64,000 nt of DNA, taken from contig CAWJQP010000075.1 of NCBI GenBank assembly GCA_963844855.1, forward strand, positions 1 through 64,000. The letters are read 5' to 3'. Shown here one piece after another: positions 10,103 to 19,039 of this stretch. The notes below the pieces were generated by a model. It ran no database searches, had not been told where the DNA came from, and worked only from the letters and a program-made list of their open reading frames with translations. The stretch is from DASQDN01 sp963844855 (GTDB lineage: Bacteria > Acidobacteriota > Terriglobia > Bryobacterales > Bryobacteraceae). Every line of letters starts with the position of its first letter. Position 1 is the first letter of the stretch. Position numbers and translations under genes: made by a program.

Positions 10103-10922
10103 GGGCGTGTTCACACTACCCGGAGGGCTTCGACGATGAGTGCAAAGCAGAGGAATGCGAGAAAGACGATGTCCAGTTTTTCAAAGCGGGAGAAGATGCG
10201 GCGGAAGCCTTTGAGCCTGCGGAACAATCGTTCGATCTCGTTGCGTTTTTTGTAAAGGGCGCGATCGTACTCCCAGGGTTGCAGCCGGTTGGACTTCGGC
10301 GGAACCACCGGAATCATGCCGAGATCGAGAACCAGTTGCCGGGTTTCATTGCCTTCGTAGGCGCGATCCATCAACAAGGGAAGTCCCTCCGGCATGGGAC
10401 CCAACTCTTCCAACAAGTCGCGACCATGAGGCGCATCGTGTTCGTGGCCGGGAGACAAGGCGAAGACTATAGCCGTTCGAGCATCCGCGGCAACCATATG
10501 AATCTTGGTGTTCCATCCACCGCGGGATTTTCCAATAGCTTGGGGTCCGTTTTTTTTAAAGCGCCAGTGCCATCGGGATGCACCTTCACCGAAGTGGAGT
10601 CCAGAGAGAACGCCTCTATCTTGATGCGTACGATCTGTTCCAATTGCAACTTCTCAAACACGCGGTCTAACACGCCATTCTTGGCCCACCGATTCATGCG
10701 TGTATAGATCGTGTGCCACCGGCCAAAGCGTCTCGGAAGCCCTCGCCACTTGCATCCCTGCTCGGCCACATACAGGATAGCGTTCAGTACTTGTAAGTTC
10801 GTCAGACTTACATTGCCGCGTTGCACCGGAAGACTGTCTTTGATGCGCGCGAACTGCTCTTCCGTGATCTCCATCAATCAAACATTATACGGCAATATTG
10901 TTTTATTAGTGTGAACACGCCC
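10103..10922 (-). mobile_element. IS5-family (IS427-type) insertion sequence in traL
   Basis: The element is 820 bp with perfect terminal inverted repeats GGGCGTGTTCACACT (left) and its complement AGTGTGAACACGCCC (right). It is flanked by TA on both sides, or by CTAG if the IR is taken one base shorter; the uninterrupted site in traL contains CTAG once. Two overlapping transposase frames lie inside, joined by an A8 run, which is typical of the IS427 subgroup. Confidence 0.92.
10111..10874 (-). CDS. IS427-type transposase, two frames joined by programmed frameshift
   Basis: The upstream frame starts at ATG 10874 (MEITEEQFARIKDSLPVQRG) and contains the N-terminal DUF4096-like block (GCKWRGLPRRFGRWHTIYTR) and the first catalytic Asp (FSLDSTSVKVHPDG). 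A run of eight A at about 10,552-10,559 is the likely slip site. The downstream frame (10111-10497) carries LLMDRAYEGNETR with the second Asp and KKRNEIERLFRRLKGFRRI with the Glu, followed by the usual C-terminus. Such two-frame layout is standard for this IS group, so this break is probably natural and unlike those elsewhere in the window. Confidence 0.88.
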
Positions 10923-11223
10923 TAGATTGTCGAACCGGCGTTGGTCAACGCGGCCCTCTTCCATCAAATCCAGGTGCTGAGCGCCAAGTGCCTTGTATTG
11001 TGAGAACGTTTGATTGACCGGGTCTGTGTCGATGCAGCGCAACTCACGCCCGGTTTGCCGAAAGTACTGCGCAAGAATGCTTGCGACGAGAGACTTGCCG
11101 ACCCCTCCCTTTCCCTGGAGCGAGAGGTGGATGCTGTTGCGCATTACCTCGTTGCTTTCTTCCGTGCTTTGCGCTGTGTGACCGGCTTCGGCGATTGCGG
11201 CCTTGGACATTCTGTTGCTCCTT

Positions 11224-11643
11224 TCAAATCAATGAGTCTTCGTCTACGCCGGGCGGGTATTCGAATCCCGGTCGGTTTGCATTTCGGTCCCGAACATTCT
11301 TCAGGGGATCTGGATGTTGTTCCGCTGTCATGGCGATCTCTTCTTGATCCTCCGCAGTGGCTGGTCTCATGCCGAGCTCTGCACGGGCGGAGGGACTCGG
11401 AGGACCATTGGGTCTGAACGAGCGCAGGTTCTCTCTTCGCCGAACCCGGCTCACGTATGACGTGAGGGAACTGTACGTGACCACTACACCGGACTCTTCG
11501 AGCCAGTCTCGTATCGTCTTCAGCGTTTGGCCGTTCTCCAATGCCGCGCGAATCTCCGGCCAGAGCACCATAATCTGGCGGGCTTTCGCTCTCGGCTTCT
11601 CTTTCCCTCGTGCCTGTGGCGCGCGCGGATTTCGTCGTCCCAT
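11224..11643 (-). CDS. traK: TraK-like oriT-binding protein
   Basis: A 139-residue basic protein at the start of the traK-traL-traM run. The N-terminal 25 residues are rich in Arg/Lys/Pro, followed by a helical domain (MVLWPEIRAALENGQTLKTI, RDWLEESGVVVTYSSLTSYV, SRVRRRENLRSF) of the kind seen in short HTH-type mobilisation proteins annotated TraK. In RP4, TraK binds oriT and lies beside it. Here the gene starts at 11643, next to the repeat-rich gap proposed as oriT. The identification is by helical pattern and position. Confidence 0.6.
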   Translation of the reverse strand: MGRRNPRAPQARGKEKPRAKARQIMVLWPEIRAALENGQTLKTIRDWLEESGVVVTYSSLTSYVSRVRRRENLRSFRPNGPPSPSARAELGMRPATAEDQEEIAMTAEQHPDPLKNVRDRNANRPGFEYPPGVDEDSLI

Positions 11644-12035
11644 GGCTCGATATCACGGCCAGAAATAGTATTCCCTCCTACCAGTAAGGCCCAGACGGAG
11701 GGGAAACCCGGACAGAAAAACGACACAATACTGCATTCTGCGGTCGCCAGCGACAGACGGCGCCAATTAGTGACGTTGTGCGGCAGTCCAGACTGCTCCA
11801 AAGACTTCGAGCGACACAGTGCGACGAAGTGCTGCAACGAATGCCGTCAAGTTCGGGCTTCGGCGGCAACAAAGCACCATCACAGCAACCAAACACCGGG
11901 TAGTGGAACATAAAGGGTTGCTAAACGTTCGTGGTCTCTTGTGTCCTCAAGTTTCACGGCCCAACGCCTTTAGTGTGTCGAGCACGAGTGCTGCCGCGTT
12001 TAGCTTTCGCTCAACGCTCGACACGAGGACCTTTG
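11644..12035. other. Putative oriT and divergent promoter region
   Basis: This 392-bp gap separates the leftward traK operon from the rightward traJ-relaxase operon, the position of oriT in RP4. Three dyads are visible: GCAGTC-CA-GACTGC at 11,783-11,796; AGCAC-GA-GTGCT at 11,981-11,992; and GTGTCGAGC (11,975-11,983) paired with GCTCGACAC (12,016-12,024). I found no exact copy of the IncP nick motif, so the nick site remains unknown. Confidence 0.4.
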
Positions 12036-12482
12036 ATGTCAGAAAAGAACGCAATGAGAGGCTTCCGCATGAGCGAGCAAGTTTACGCCGCCGTTGCGAA
12101 AGCAGCCAAGCAGCGCGGTTTCTCCAGCCCGAGTGCATTCATGCGTGCCGCGGTAGACGCGCACGTGAAGGATGATCGGACCTCGGCGCTGAACGAAACA
12201 GAGCAACGGATCGCAGCGAGTTTCGACCGGCTCTCCAGAGAGATCCGCGCGATAAAGACCGGACAACAGGCTCTTTTCGCATTCGTCGATGCTTTGGTGA
12301 AGACGATACTGACCTGTCTTCCCGAACCAAGCTGCGACGTCTACAACCAGGCGGTCGCACGCGCAAAGTCCCGCTACGACCGTTTTCTGAAGAGCGTCGG
12401 TAGCGGCATGGTCGGTGATTCCAAGATGGCGATGGCGGAATTGGTGAACGATGGCGAAGAACAGAAGCCGAGACACGGCTGA
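12036..12482 (+). CDS. TraJ-like relaxosome accessory protein
   Basis: A 148-residue protein starting at ATG 12036 behind GAGGAC. Residues 8-35 read as a plasmid mobilisation ribbon-helix-helix domain (RGFRMSEQVYAAVAKAAKQR, then GFSSPSAFMRAAVDAHV), followed by a helical tail. Such proteins bind oriT and recruit the relaxase. It overlaps the relaxase start by 32 nt, showing tight coupling. I call it TraJ-like because of position and RHH fold; the sequence alone would also fit other MobC-type proteins. Confidence 0.6.
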   Translation: MSEKNAMRGFRMSEQVYAAVAKAAKQRGFSSPSAFMRAAVDAHVKDDRTSALNETEQRIAASFDRLSREIRAIKTGQQALFAFVDALVKTILTCLPEPSCDVYNQAVARAKSRYDRFLKSVGSGMVGDSKMAMAELVNDGEEQKPRHG

Positions 12483-13929
12483 TACGAAGCGAAGGGACGA
12501 CGTTGGCGAATCTTTTCGCCTTCGGCCCCGGAAGCCCCGTACTGGCTCTCAGTCTGAAAGCAGAGCGTGGTCGATCGCGCTTAAGACAGTCTTCCGTTAC
12601 GCCCGCAGCTCAAGCCGCGGAAGTCGAAAGGGCAGCGGCGCTAGTCCAGTTGGCAGGAGCGCATTCAATCAGCGCTGTGCGGTGCGAATCGTCTATTCTC
12701 CAAATAGAACGACCGGCCAGTGGCGGGCGCATGGAAGATACATCGTTCGAGAAAGCGCCGCACGTGAACCCTCGACCGCAATCTTTAGCTCCGAGATAGA
12801 AGAACGCGATGTTGCGAGCACCCTTGGCCAATGGCAGCTGGCGGGCGACGAACGAATGTGGAAGATTATCATCTCACCCGAGTTTGGTGATCGAGTGGAC
12901 TTGGGCCAGTTTACCCGCGACGTGATGGAGCAAATGGAGCGGGACCTGAAGACCGGGCTCGAATGGGTGGCGGTCTCGCATTTCAACACCGAGCACCCCC
13001 ATGTCCACATTGCCCTGCGCGGCATTCGTGACGACGGCTCGCCGCTGAAGATCGATCGCGAGTACATTCGCAGCGGTATTCGTCACTGCGCTGAAGATCT
13101 ATGCACAAAGCAGCTCGGCCACCGCACCGAACTGGATGCGATCACGGCCGAGGAGCGAGAAGTCGCTCAACACCGGTTCACATCGTTGGACCGGGTAATC
13201 GCCGCACGAGGTCAGTCAGTATCCACAGGTGTCGCCGATGATGCCACACACTTCGTGTTCGCAGCGGCACCGCAACCCACGCGGCCTTTATTGCAGGCCA
13301 GACAACATCATCTGAACGCACGACTTCTGAACTTGAGTCGAATGGGCCTTGCGGAGCAGATCGGACCCATCACCTGGCGCGTGCGGCGTGATTTTGACGT
13401 GGTGCTGAAAGCAATGCAGCGGGCTTCCGATCACCAAAGGATGTTGGCTGCGAACGGAGCGCTACTCTCGGATGACCGCTTGCCTCTTGTGGTGGTAGAC
13501 CGGCGAAAGATGGACCCGATCGAAGGCCGCGTATTGATGCATGGAGAAGACGAGCGCGGCAGCAACGCGGGCAGACACTACCTGATGATCGAAGGAACCG
13601 ACGCGAAAGTCCATCTCATGCACTACACACCAGAGATGGAAGAAGCACGCAGTAGAGGCGGGCTTCACACGAATGCTTTTATTCGACTCCAAAAGCTTTT
13701 CGTGGACGGCCAGCCGATGATTAACGTGGAAGATTTTGGCGACTCCGAAGCAATTCTGACCAACCGGCAACACATGTCGAGCACGGCGCGAAGCCTCCTT
13801 AAGCGTGGAATTATACCCGCCGAAGGAGGCTGGGGTGGATGGCTTGGCCGCTATCAATCTGCGCTATCTCGTGCCGCTCTCTCGCGAGATGATCGGCATC
13901 CCCTGCGAGCGAAGGCGCTCGACCGCTGA
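12451..13929 (+). CDS. Relaxase/mobilisation nuclease, DUF3363 type (MOBP-like)
   Basis: The relaxase nicks oriT and stays attached to the transferred strand. The 492-residue product has a basic N-terminus, the relaxase motif III HFNTEHPHVHIALRG (about residues 174-188, with the three metal-binding His), the following DYI-like block DREYIRSGIRHCAEDLCTKQ, and a C-terminal DUF3363 region (VVVDRRKMDPIEGRVLMHGE; HLMHYTPEMEEARSRGGLHT). The usual catalytic Tyr should lie in the first 80 residues; RYARSSSRGSRKGS or GRYIVRE are candidates. The protein is somewhat shorter than many DUF3363 relaxases but has a natural-looking end. Confidence 0.85.
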   Translation: MAKNRSRDTADTKRRDDVGESFRLRPRKPRTGSQSESRAWSIALKTVFRYARSSSRGSRKGSGASPVGRSAFNQRCAVRIVYSPNRTTGQWRAHGRYIVRESAAREPSTAIFSSEIEERDVASTLGQWQLAGDERMWKIIISPEFGDRVDLGQFTRDVMEQMERDLKTGLEWVAVSHFNTEHPHVHIALRGIRDDGSPLKIDREYIRSGIRHCAEDLCTKQLGHRTELDAITAEEREVAQHRFTSLDRVIAARGQSVSTGVADDATHFVFAAAPQPTRPLLQARQHHLNARLLNLSRMGLAEQIGPITWRVRRDFDVVLKAMQRASDHQRMLAANGALLSDDRLPLVVVDRRKMDPIEGRVLMHGEDERGSNAGRHYLMIEGTDAKVHLMHYTPEMEEARSRGGLHTNAFIRLQKLFVDGQPMINVEDFGDSEAILTNRQHMSSTARSLLKRGIIPAEGGWGGWLGRYQSALSRAALSRDDRHPLRAKALDR

Positions 13930-14443
13930 CAACGAAGCAACCGTTGTAGACCAGAAGCGTTAGTTCTCCGCATTACGACAATCAGATTCGCAGGCTCAAA
14001 GTAAACGCTGCGCCGTTTGAACGAAGCCAGCGCGGCGGACGCTTCGCGTGATACTCCTTTTCAGGGCAACTGCGATGTGCGAACTAAGTACTCGCATGGG
14101 GATCACAAGGACGTCCGTAGCAAACTTTGCTCTACTGCGTGTCACTTTTTCGATTGAATACCCAATAAGCACTTACCCTGCCAATCTGGGCGGCTTCCTT
14201 CAAACGTCCCTATCCGAAGTGACCCGGCGGTCTCAATCCCGGCGCTCACAGCCTCACTGCGCCGGGTCACTCCAGATAGAGTCATAGCGTCAGGCGCGAG
14301 TTCTATCTTTCGGGCAGATCTCAGCAACCGGGTCATTCCGTCAAGTTTACGCTGCGCGAGTAGATAACGGTGTGAACCATCTGCGAGACAAAATGCATCT
14401 GGCCGGCCATCAACGATTCCCTGGTATTGCACAGTCTGTTCAA
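13930..14443. other. Non-coding gap with a long hairpin
   Basis: No convincing gene is seen between the relaxase stop and the IS6 remnant. It contains a perfect 10-bp inverted repeat, GTGACCCGGC (14,219-14,228) and GCCGGGTCAC (14,261-14,270), with a 32-nt loop that is not followed by a T run, so it does not look like a simple terminator. Confidence 0.4.
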
Positions 14444-14965
14444 GGCTCTGTCAACTCGGCACGAAACCTGAAAGCTGGTGCTATGAGAAGCAATCCGTCT
14501 CGTTCTCCGGCTATCGTTTCCTCCCCAGATGATCCCAGCTATTCGGTCTGGGCTTACCATCGCTTCTGCCTGAGCTTCCGATACGTGGAGGTTCTTCTCG
14601 CCGAGCGGGGAATCATTGTGTCCTATGACACGATCCGACAATGGTGTCGAAAATCGGCCCGGGCTATGCGCGGAGATTGAAGCAGACGAGAGGGACGGCT
14701 CGGCGACCACTGGCACTTGGATGAGGTTTCCATTCGAATCAATGGCCAACAGCAGTGGCTGTGGCGTGCCGTGGATCAGGACGGTGACGTGATCGACATT
14801 CTGGTGCAGCCGCATCGTGATCAGCGTGCCGCGGAACGATACTTTCGAAGGCTCTTGCGCAGTCAGGGTGCCGAACCAATGCGGATCGTTACCGACAAAC
14901 TGCGAAGCTACTCCGCTGCCATACGAACCATCTTTGGCAGCGTGATTCACAATGTGGACCGATAA
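14444..14965 (+). mobile_element. IS6-family insertion sequence remnant, 3' end missing
   Basis: The left terminus GGCTCTGTCAACTCG at 14,444 resembles the IS6/IS26 inverted repeat. The transposase follows in two frames: VWAYHRFCLSFRYVEVLLAE and RGIIVSYDTIRQWC, then HWHLDEVSIRINGQQQWLWR (first DDE Asp), RAVDQDGDVIDILVQPHRDQ and MRIVTDKLRSY (second Asp). It ends near 14,950 before the catalytic Glu, so about a third of the element is missing; the right end was lost where a DUF3313-like gene fragment now begins. The frame changes near 14,670. Confidence 0.8.
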
Positions 14966-15243
14966 CCAAGACACTAAATATCGCCGAGGTCAGTGTCGAG
15001 ATGGAACTGGTCGATTCCGAAACTGGAGAGCAAATTGCCGCGTTTGTCGACAGGGAGAACCTAGGGAAGGGTGCCGAGGTAGGTTCTGCGAAGTTCTCAC
15101 GATACGAGAAATTCATGGCGGCCAGGCAAGCGTTCGATGGATGGGCCGCCAGGGTCAGAGAGTTTCTCGATTCCGCTCACGAGCTGTCGGGCGAGGATGC
15201 CGCGAGAGCGGCTAGAAGCTACTTGCCATACGGGCAACAGTAG
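14964..15243 (+). pseudogene. C-terminal fragment of a DUF3313-like lipoprotein
   Basis: Directly after the truncated IS6 an open frame reads TKTLNIAEVSVEMELVDSET and GEQIAAFVDRENLGKGAEVG, ending LPYGQQ at 15243. The motif of a Glu-rich strand followed by DS-TGE and (L/I)AAFVDR is characteristic of the C-terminal half of DUF3313 proteins, which are secreted lipoproteins of unknown role. The N-terminal half and signal peptide are missing, evidently lost with the IS6 end. The family call is moderate. Confidence 0.45.
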
Positions 15244-15497
15244 GTCGCTACTCCTGGACAAGAATAGAGCGGGAACGAGTTGCAGACATCCAAGAACGTT
15301 CATATCTTCCAGGCCGGAGCTGGCAGAATGCTTGACTGCGCGATCAAGTACTCGATGTCGAACGGCCACGGAGTTCCTTTCCCAGTCCAATCTCTGGCAA
15401 CGATGGTATTCGTAAAGCCACCTTCGCGGGTTGAACGGACAGCTTAAGGGAAGTACCGACATCCCGCCGGTGGACCGCGCATGAAAAGGAAAAAGCT

Positions 15498-15920
15498 ATG
15501 GCTGAACAAAAGCAACCAAACATTCTACTAATCTTCGCCAACGATGTGGGCTGGTTTGATGTCGTCGCATACCACCGTGGCATCATGGGGGCAAGACTCC
15601 AAAACATTGACGCATCGCCGACGAGGTCGCTTTGATGACCGACCACACGGCCAGGCGAGTTGTACGGGGGGTTGCGAAGATCCCGTTACGCACAGGGTTA
15701 ACAGCAGTCGGCCTGCTCGACGCCAAGCAAGGCCTTCAGGGTGAAGATCCAACGATAGCCGAACTGCTCAAACTTATTAGCTACGTTACAGCTCAGATCT
15801 GGAATCACCTCCGGGATCGCAACGAATTTTGCCGATCCTCCACGGTTTCGATGAGTTCTACGGCAATCTCTATCACCCGAACGCCGAGGGCGACGGAGCA
15901 CGCCGTTCCGTTGCACGAAG
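15498..15920 (+). pseudogene. Arylsulfatase remnant, 5' part, several frameshifts
   Basis: ATG 15498 behind AAGGAAA gives MAEQKQPNILLIFANDVGWF, the N-terminus of an alkaline-phosphatase-fold sulfatase (NILLI-ANDVGWF with a metal-binding Asp). The next frames continue as the same family: PNID-like RLQNIDASP, ALMTDH, RTGLTAVGLL, GEDPTIAELLK, HLRDRNEF, and LHGFDEFYGNLYHPNAEGDG. The block that should carry the formylglycine cysteine (C-x-P/A-x-R) is degraded near 15,670, and everything beyond about residue 140 is absent, where an oppositely oriented methyltransferase fragment begins. The gene is dead. Confidence 0.72.
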
Positions 15921-16489
15921 CCGGGTCCGAAGTCCATAACGACTATGCCGCCCGGCTTCAGTGCGTCGATAACTTTGCGGACATCGACCAGCGGCATAGA
16001 GCAGTTGAATAAAATGAGATCGAATCGTTCCTTGCCGAATTCGTAGTTTGCGTCTGTGGAAGTGATGGCGTCGATCCGAAGGCCAAGCTCTGTGGCGTGC
16101 CGTTTAGCGATGTTCACCGCCACTTCGGACATGTCGAAGCCATGAATCTTCCAGGCGAGCTTTGCAAGGTCGAGCGAGTTGCGACAGTCGCCCATGGCAT
16201 AGTCCAGAGCACTCCGGTTTCATACCCTGGACCACCTGCGTGAGGAACGTGTTGGGTGCTTTGTTGTACTGACTCTTCGAGTCGCCGTAAAATCGATCCC
16301 AGCGGTCGGCTTCGAGCAGAGGCCTATGATTGCTGAGCAGATCGAGTCGTCGGGCGATCTCTTTCTCAGGATGCCCGCTTTTCGGAATTCCTCAGCATAA
16401 ATCTCTCGTTTCTTATCGCGACCTTCCTGATAGAAGTCGTACTCGGGCTTCTGGGCGAATAGGACGGCGCACAGCGACAGAGCCACCAC
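15920..16489 (-). pseudogene. Secreted class I SAM methyltransferase remnant
   Basis: Starting at GTG 16489 one reads a signal peptide (VVALSLCAVLFAQ) and KPEYDFYQEGRDKKREIYAE. Later frames give LSNHRPLLEADRWDRFYGDS, KSQYNKAPNTFLTQVVQGMK, then GRNSLDLAKLAWKIHGFDMS, EVAVNIAKRHATELGLRIDA and NYEFGKERFDLILFNCSMPL, a methyltransferase with motif I weakened. Repair needs at least three frame changes (about 16,380, 16,300 and 16,200). The C-terminal third is replaced by arylsulfatase sequence on the other strand. The role is unknown. Confidence 0.65.
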
Positions 16490-16712
16490 AGATCGATTTC
16501 ATTGGCACTTCGATGTTGCAACATTGGCGAGCGCTGCACCCTCATACGCGATCAATGGCTTGGAATCAATACATTCAGACTCGCGCATTATTCAAGACCT
16601 GAAACCCGAGTATCCGCCCATGAGAAATCCCAAGGCTACAGATCCTTCTGTCCGCGTCGGTGTTACCTCAACGCCGTACAGGTAGCGCTAGCGACATGTA
16701 GAACGGAGGAAT

Positions 16713-16874
16713 ATGCACATCAATGACCATGTTTCATCGACCGAGATCGCCAATCTGTTCGATCTCATCGGAGGTGATCGCCTCGACGGATCGGGGTTCG
16801 AGGCGGAGCAGCCGGAAACCGATTTTGGTTTGAACGATCCCTTGGACCGGCCAGACGCGGAGGTCCGTCTATGA
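16713..16874 (+). CDS. 53-residue acidic protein ahead of ArdC
   Basis: ATG 16713 has a strong site (ACGGAGGA) six bases upstream, and the stop overlaps the ArdC start (ATGA). The product, MHINDHVSSTEIANLFDLIG followed by an Asp/Glu/Pro-rich tail ending LDRPDAEVRL, is acidic and has no recognised domain. The coupling to an antirestriction gene suggests a DNA-mimic or a partner of ArdC, but this is only a guess. Confidence 0.5.
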   Translation: MHINDHVSSTEIANLFDLIGGDRLDGSGFEAEQPETDFGLNDPLDRPDAEVRL

Positions 16875-18396
16875 CCACCACCGCGCAGGCTGGCGCGACC
16901 GAACAGCAGGCCCCGGCAAAACGAGATTTCCGCAAGGAAGTAACGGACAACATTGTTCGCCTGCTCGAGAATGGCGTTGCACCTTGGCAGAAGCCGTGGC
17001 AACCCGGCCAAGGCACGGCGATACCGGTGAATCCGACCACGGCAAGCTCTATCGCGGCGGCAATGCCATTCACCTTCTGGCAACCGGACTTCAGAAGGAT
17101 TACGGTGATCCGCGCTGGATGACTTATAAGCAGGCATCCGAGCAAGGATGGCAGGTTCGAAAGGGTGAGCGCGGAACACAGATCGAGTTCTGGGAAGTGA
17201 AGAGATCCGAGGACAAGACTAACCATCCCAGCCGCGCACCGAAGGAGGGGGCCATTGGCGAAGATAGTCACGATCCTGACCGCGGCCGGCTCATTCACCG
17301 CATCTACACGGTGTTTAATGCCAAGCAGATTGAAGGCGTACCGGCATACTCGCCAAAAGAGCTTACAAGCTTCGAAACGGTGAGGGCGGGCGAGGAGATT
17401 CTCGGGAACTCGGACGCGAAGATTTCGCATGACCTGGCAGATCGTGCGTTCTACAGTCGCAGTCAGGACAGCATCCATCTGCCTCCGAAAGAGTCTTTCA
17501 AAGAGCCGGCCGGTTACTACGGCACTGCACTACACGAACTTGCACATTGGACCGGCCATCCATCCCGCCTCAATCGGTCCACGCTGAACGAGTCATACAG
17601 ATTCGGAGACACCAGCTATGCCAAGGAAGAACTGCGAGCCGAGCTGGCCAGTGTGTTCTTAGCTGCCGAGCGCGGCATTCCCCATGACCCACACCAGCAT
17701 GCCGCATACGTGGGTTCTTGGATCAGAGCGCTCAAGGAGGATAAGAATGAGATTTTCCGCGCCGCTCACGATGCGTCGGCGGCAACGGAGTATCTCTTGG
17801 GTCTTGAGCGCGATCGCTCGAAGGAAGTACTGGAAGGCCAGACCACTACAGGCCGCAACGATGCAAGAGACGCATTGGCTGGCGGCGGTCAACATAAGGG
17901 TCGCGGTGGATTGTCCTCATCGAGCGGAGTAACAGGTCTACGCGACGCCGAATCGATGCACGAGACGCCGCAGCACGTCACTCGGATTGAACGCGGTAGC
18001 GGAACCGTCAACGTGCATGAGAAGCAAACGGGGACAGATCGCCGGTCAACAGTTGACCAACCCTCGAACGCCAAAGAGCAAAGCTTCAACGGATACTCGC
18101 CCTCAACAGGCCACGATCTAAACGGAGCACACTCGATTGCCGCCAAACTCCTTGGTGAATCAGCGAGAACGTACATGGCTCAAACCGAGAGCGGTTCTTA
18201 TCGAGGTTCAATAATCGGCGAAACCGAAGCTCACCTCGTGCAACGCCTTTCAGGTCAGACCGCGATCGCGCATCCGAAAGATCTTCTTGATAAATGCCCC
18301 AGCGTTGGGCAGAACGTCTATGTAGTGTATTCCGCTTCAAAGGGCACGGTCCGCGAGTTTCAGGAGCGTTGCCAGACCCGAGATCGCGGGCGCTGA
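16871..18396 (+). CDS. ArdC antirestriction protein with KfrB-type C-terminal domain, one frameshift
   Basis: ArdC proteins bind single-stranded DNA and protect incoming DNA from restriction. The first frame begins with MTTTAQAGATEQQ and the family N-terminus DFRKEVTDNIVRLLENGVAP, then WQKPWQPGQGTAIPVNPTT. A frameshift near 17,045 moves to GKLYRGGNAIHLLATGLQKD and YGDPRWMTYKQASEQGWQVR, typical of ArdC. The C-terminal zincin part has HELAH (about residue 220; Zn-binding and catalytic) and a later Glu-rich helix. After a low-complexity linker, residues about 435-505 match a KfrB domain (RGSIIGETEAHLVQRLSG; HPKDLLDKCPSVGQNVYVVY). Only the frameshift near the N-terminus spoils the gene. Confidence 0.85.
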
Positions 18397-18418
18397 CCCA
18401 TTTCGACTTCCGAACAGC

Positions 18419-19038
18419 ATGCCTAAGCGATCTGAATTTTATCGCACACCGCGACGTCCTGGATACCTCGGCAGTTACGATTGGCGGGCCACCGCAGTTG
18501 GTCTCATGCTGCTCGTTGCAGTGAACTCCGCAGCCACCCAGTACATCGCAGCGCAGTTCAATTACCATCCGGCGCTTGGGCGACCGGTGTACCGCTCGTC
18601 GGGACGCTCGTTCTACCAGCCATTCTCATGGATTGTGTGGGGCTGGCACTACTCCGCCTCACGTGACATACGGGTCAGAAAGCCGCTCTTCGAAGGCGAG
18701 ATGCTGGTATTTGGCGGTTCGGCTCTGGGCGCGGCGGTATTCTTCTTTCTGACAAATAGGCGGTCGCGGAGACTGTCCGAAAATGCCGACGATCTCCATG
18801 GGTCGGCTCGGTGGGCTTCCGATGCTGACGTTCGCAGCACCGGCCTGCTCAAGTCCGAGCGCGGAGTTTACGTTGGTGGCTGGTGCACGGCTGGCAGTTC
18901 ACGTCTGAGTTATTTGCGACACAACGGCCCGGAACATGTACTTGCTTTCGCACCCACACGGAGCGGAAAAGGCGTAGGCTTGGTCATTCCGACGTTGCTC
19001 TCGTGGGAAGAATCCGCAATCGTGTACGACATCAAGGG
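18419..19038 (+). pseudogene. traG: TraG/VirD4 coupling protein, N-terminal half (cut by inversion)
   Basis: TraG is the hexameric coupling ATPase linking the relaxosome to the secretion channel. This part has two membrane helices (residues about 20-45 and 95-115), then the N-terminal ATPase region with GPEHVLAFAPTRSGKGVGLV (Walker A, near residue 180) and ends at SAIVYDIKG, where the family normally continues with ENxxLTAG. Instead the sequence becomes the reverse complement of the integrase gene. The frame stays open to 19303 but the extra residues are integrase antisense. The missing half is on the other strand at 26,100-27,495. Confidence 0.9.
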
Positions 19039-19039
19039 T

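Larger units (their letters stand above)
9600..11210 (-). pseudogene. traL: TraL (ParA/MinD-like) conjugation ATPase split by an IS5-family element
   Basis: TraL is a MinD-type ATPase encoded between traK and traM in RP4-like systems. The N-terminal part (11210 to 10,925) has a deviant Walker A, LQGKGGVGKSLVASILAQYF, and CIDTDPVNQTFSQYKALG. It is cut within RFDNL by an IS5-type element and resumes at 10,100 with VERILTEDALFVIDNGAST, then VVTGGQALFDTLKG, ending at 9600. Removing the IS with one copy of its target duplication restores the frame exactly (RFDNL-VERIL). ATG 11210 has AAAGGAG upstream, 13 nt after traK. Confidence 0.88.

Noticed and set aside
10552..10559. A8 run in the IS5 transposase as another sequence error
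   Set aside because: The two-frame layout with an A run is the normal programmed frameshift of IS427-type elements.
14219..14270. Hairpin as a terminator of the relaxase operon
   Set aside because: The loop is 32 nt and no T run follows; it lies 290 bp from the relaxase stop.
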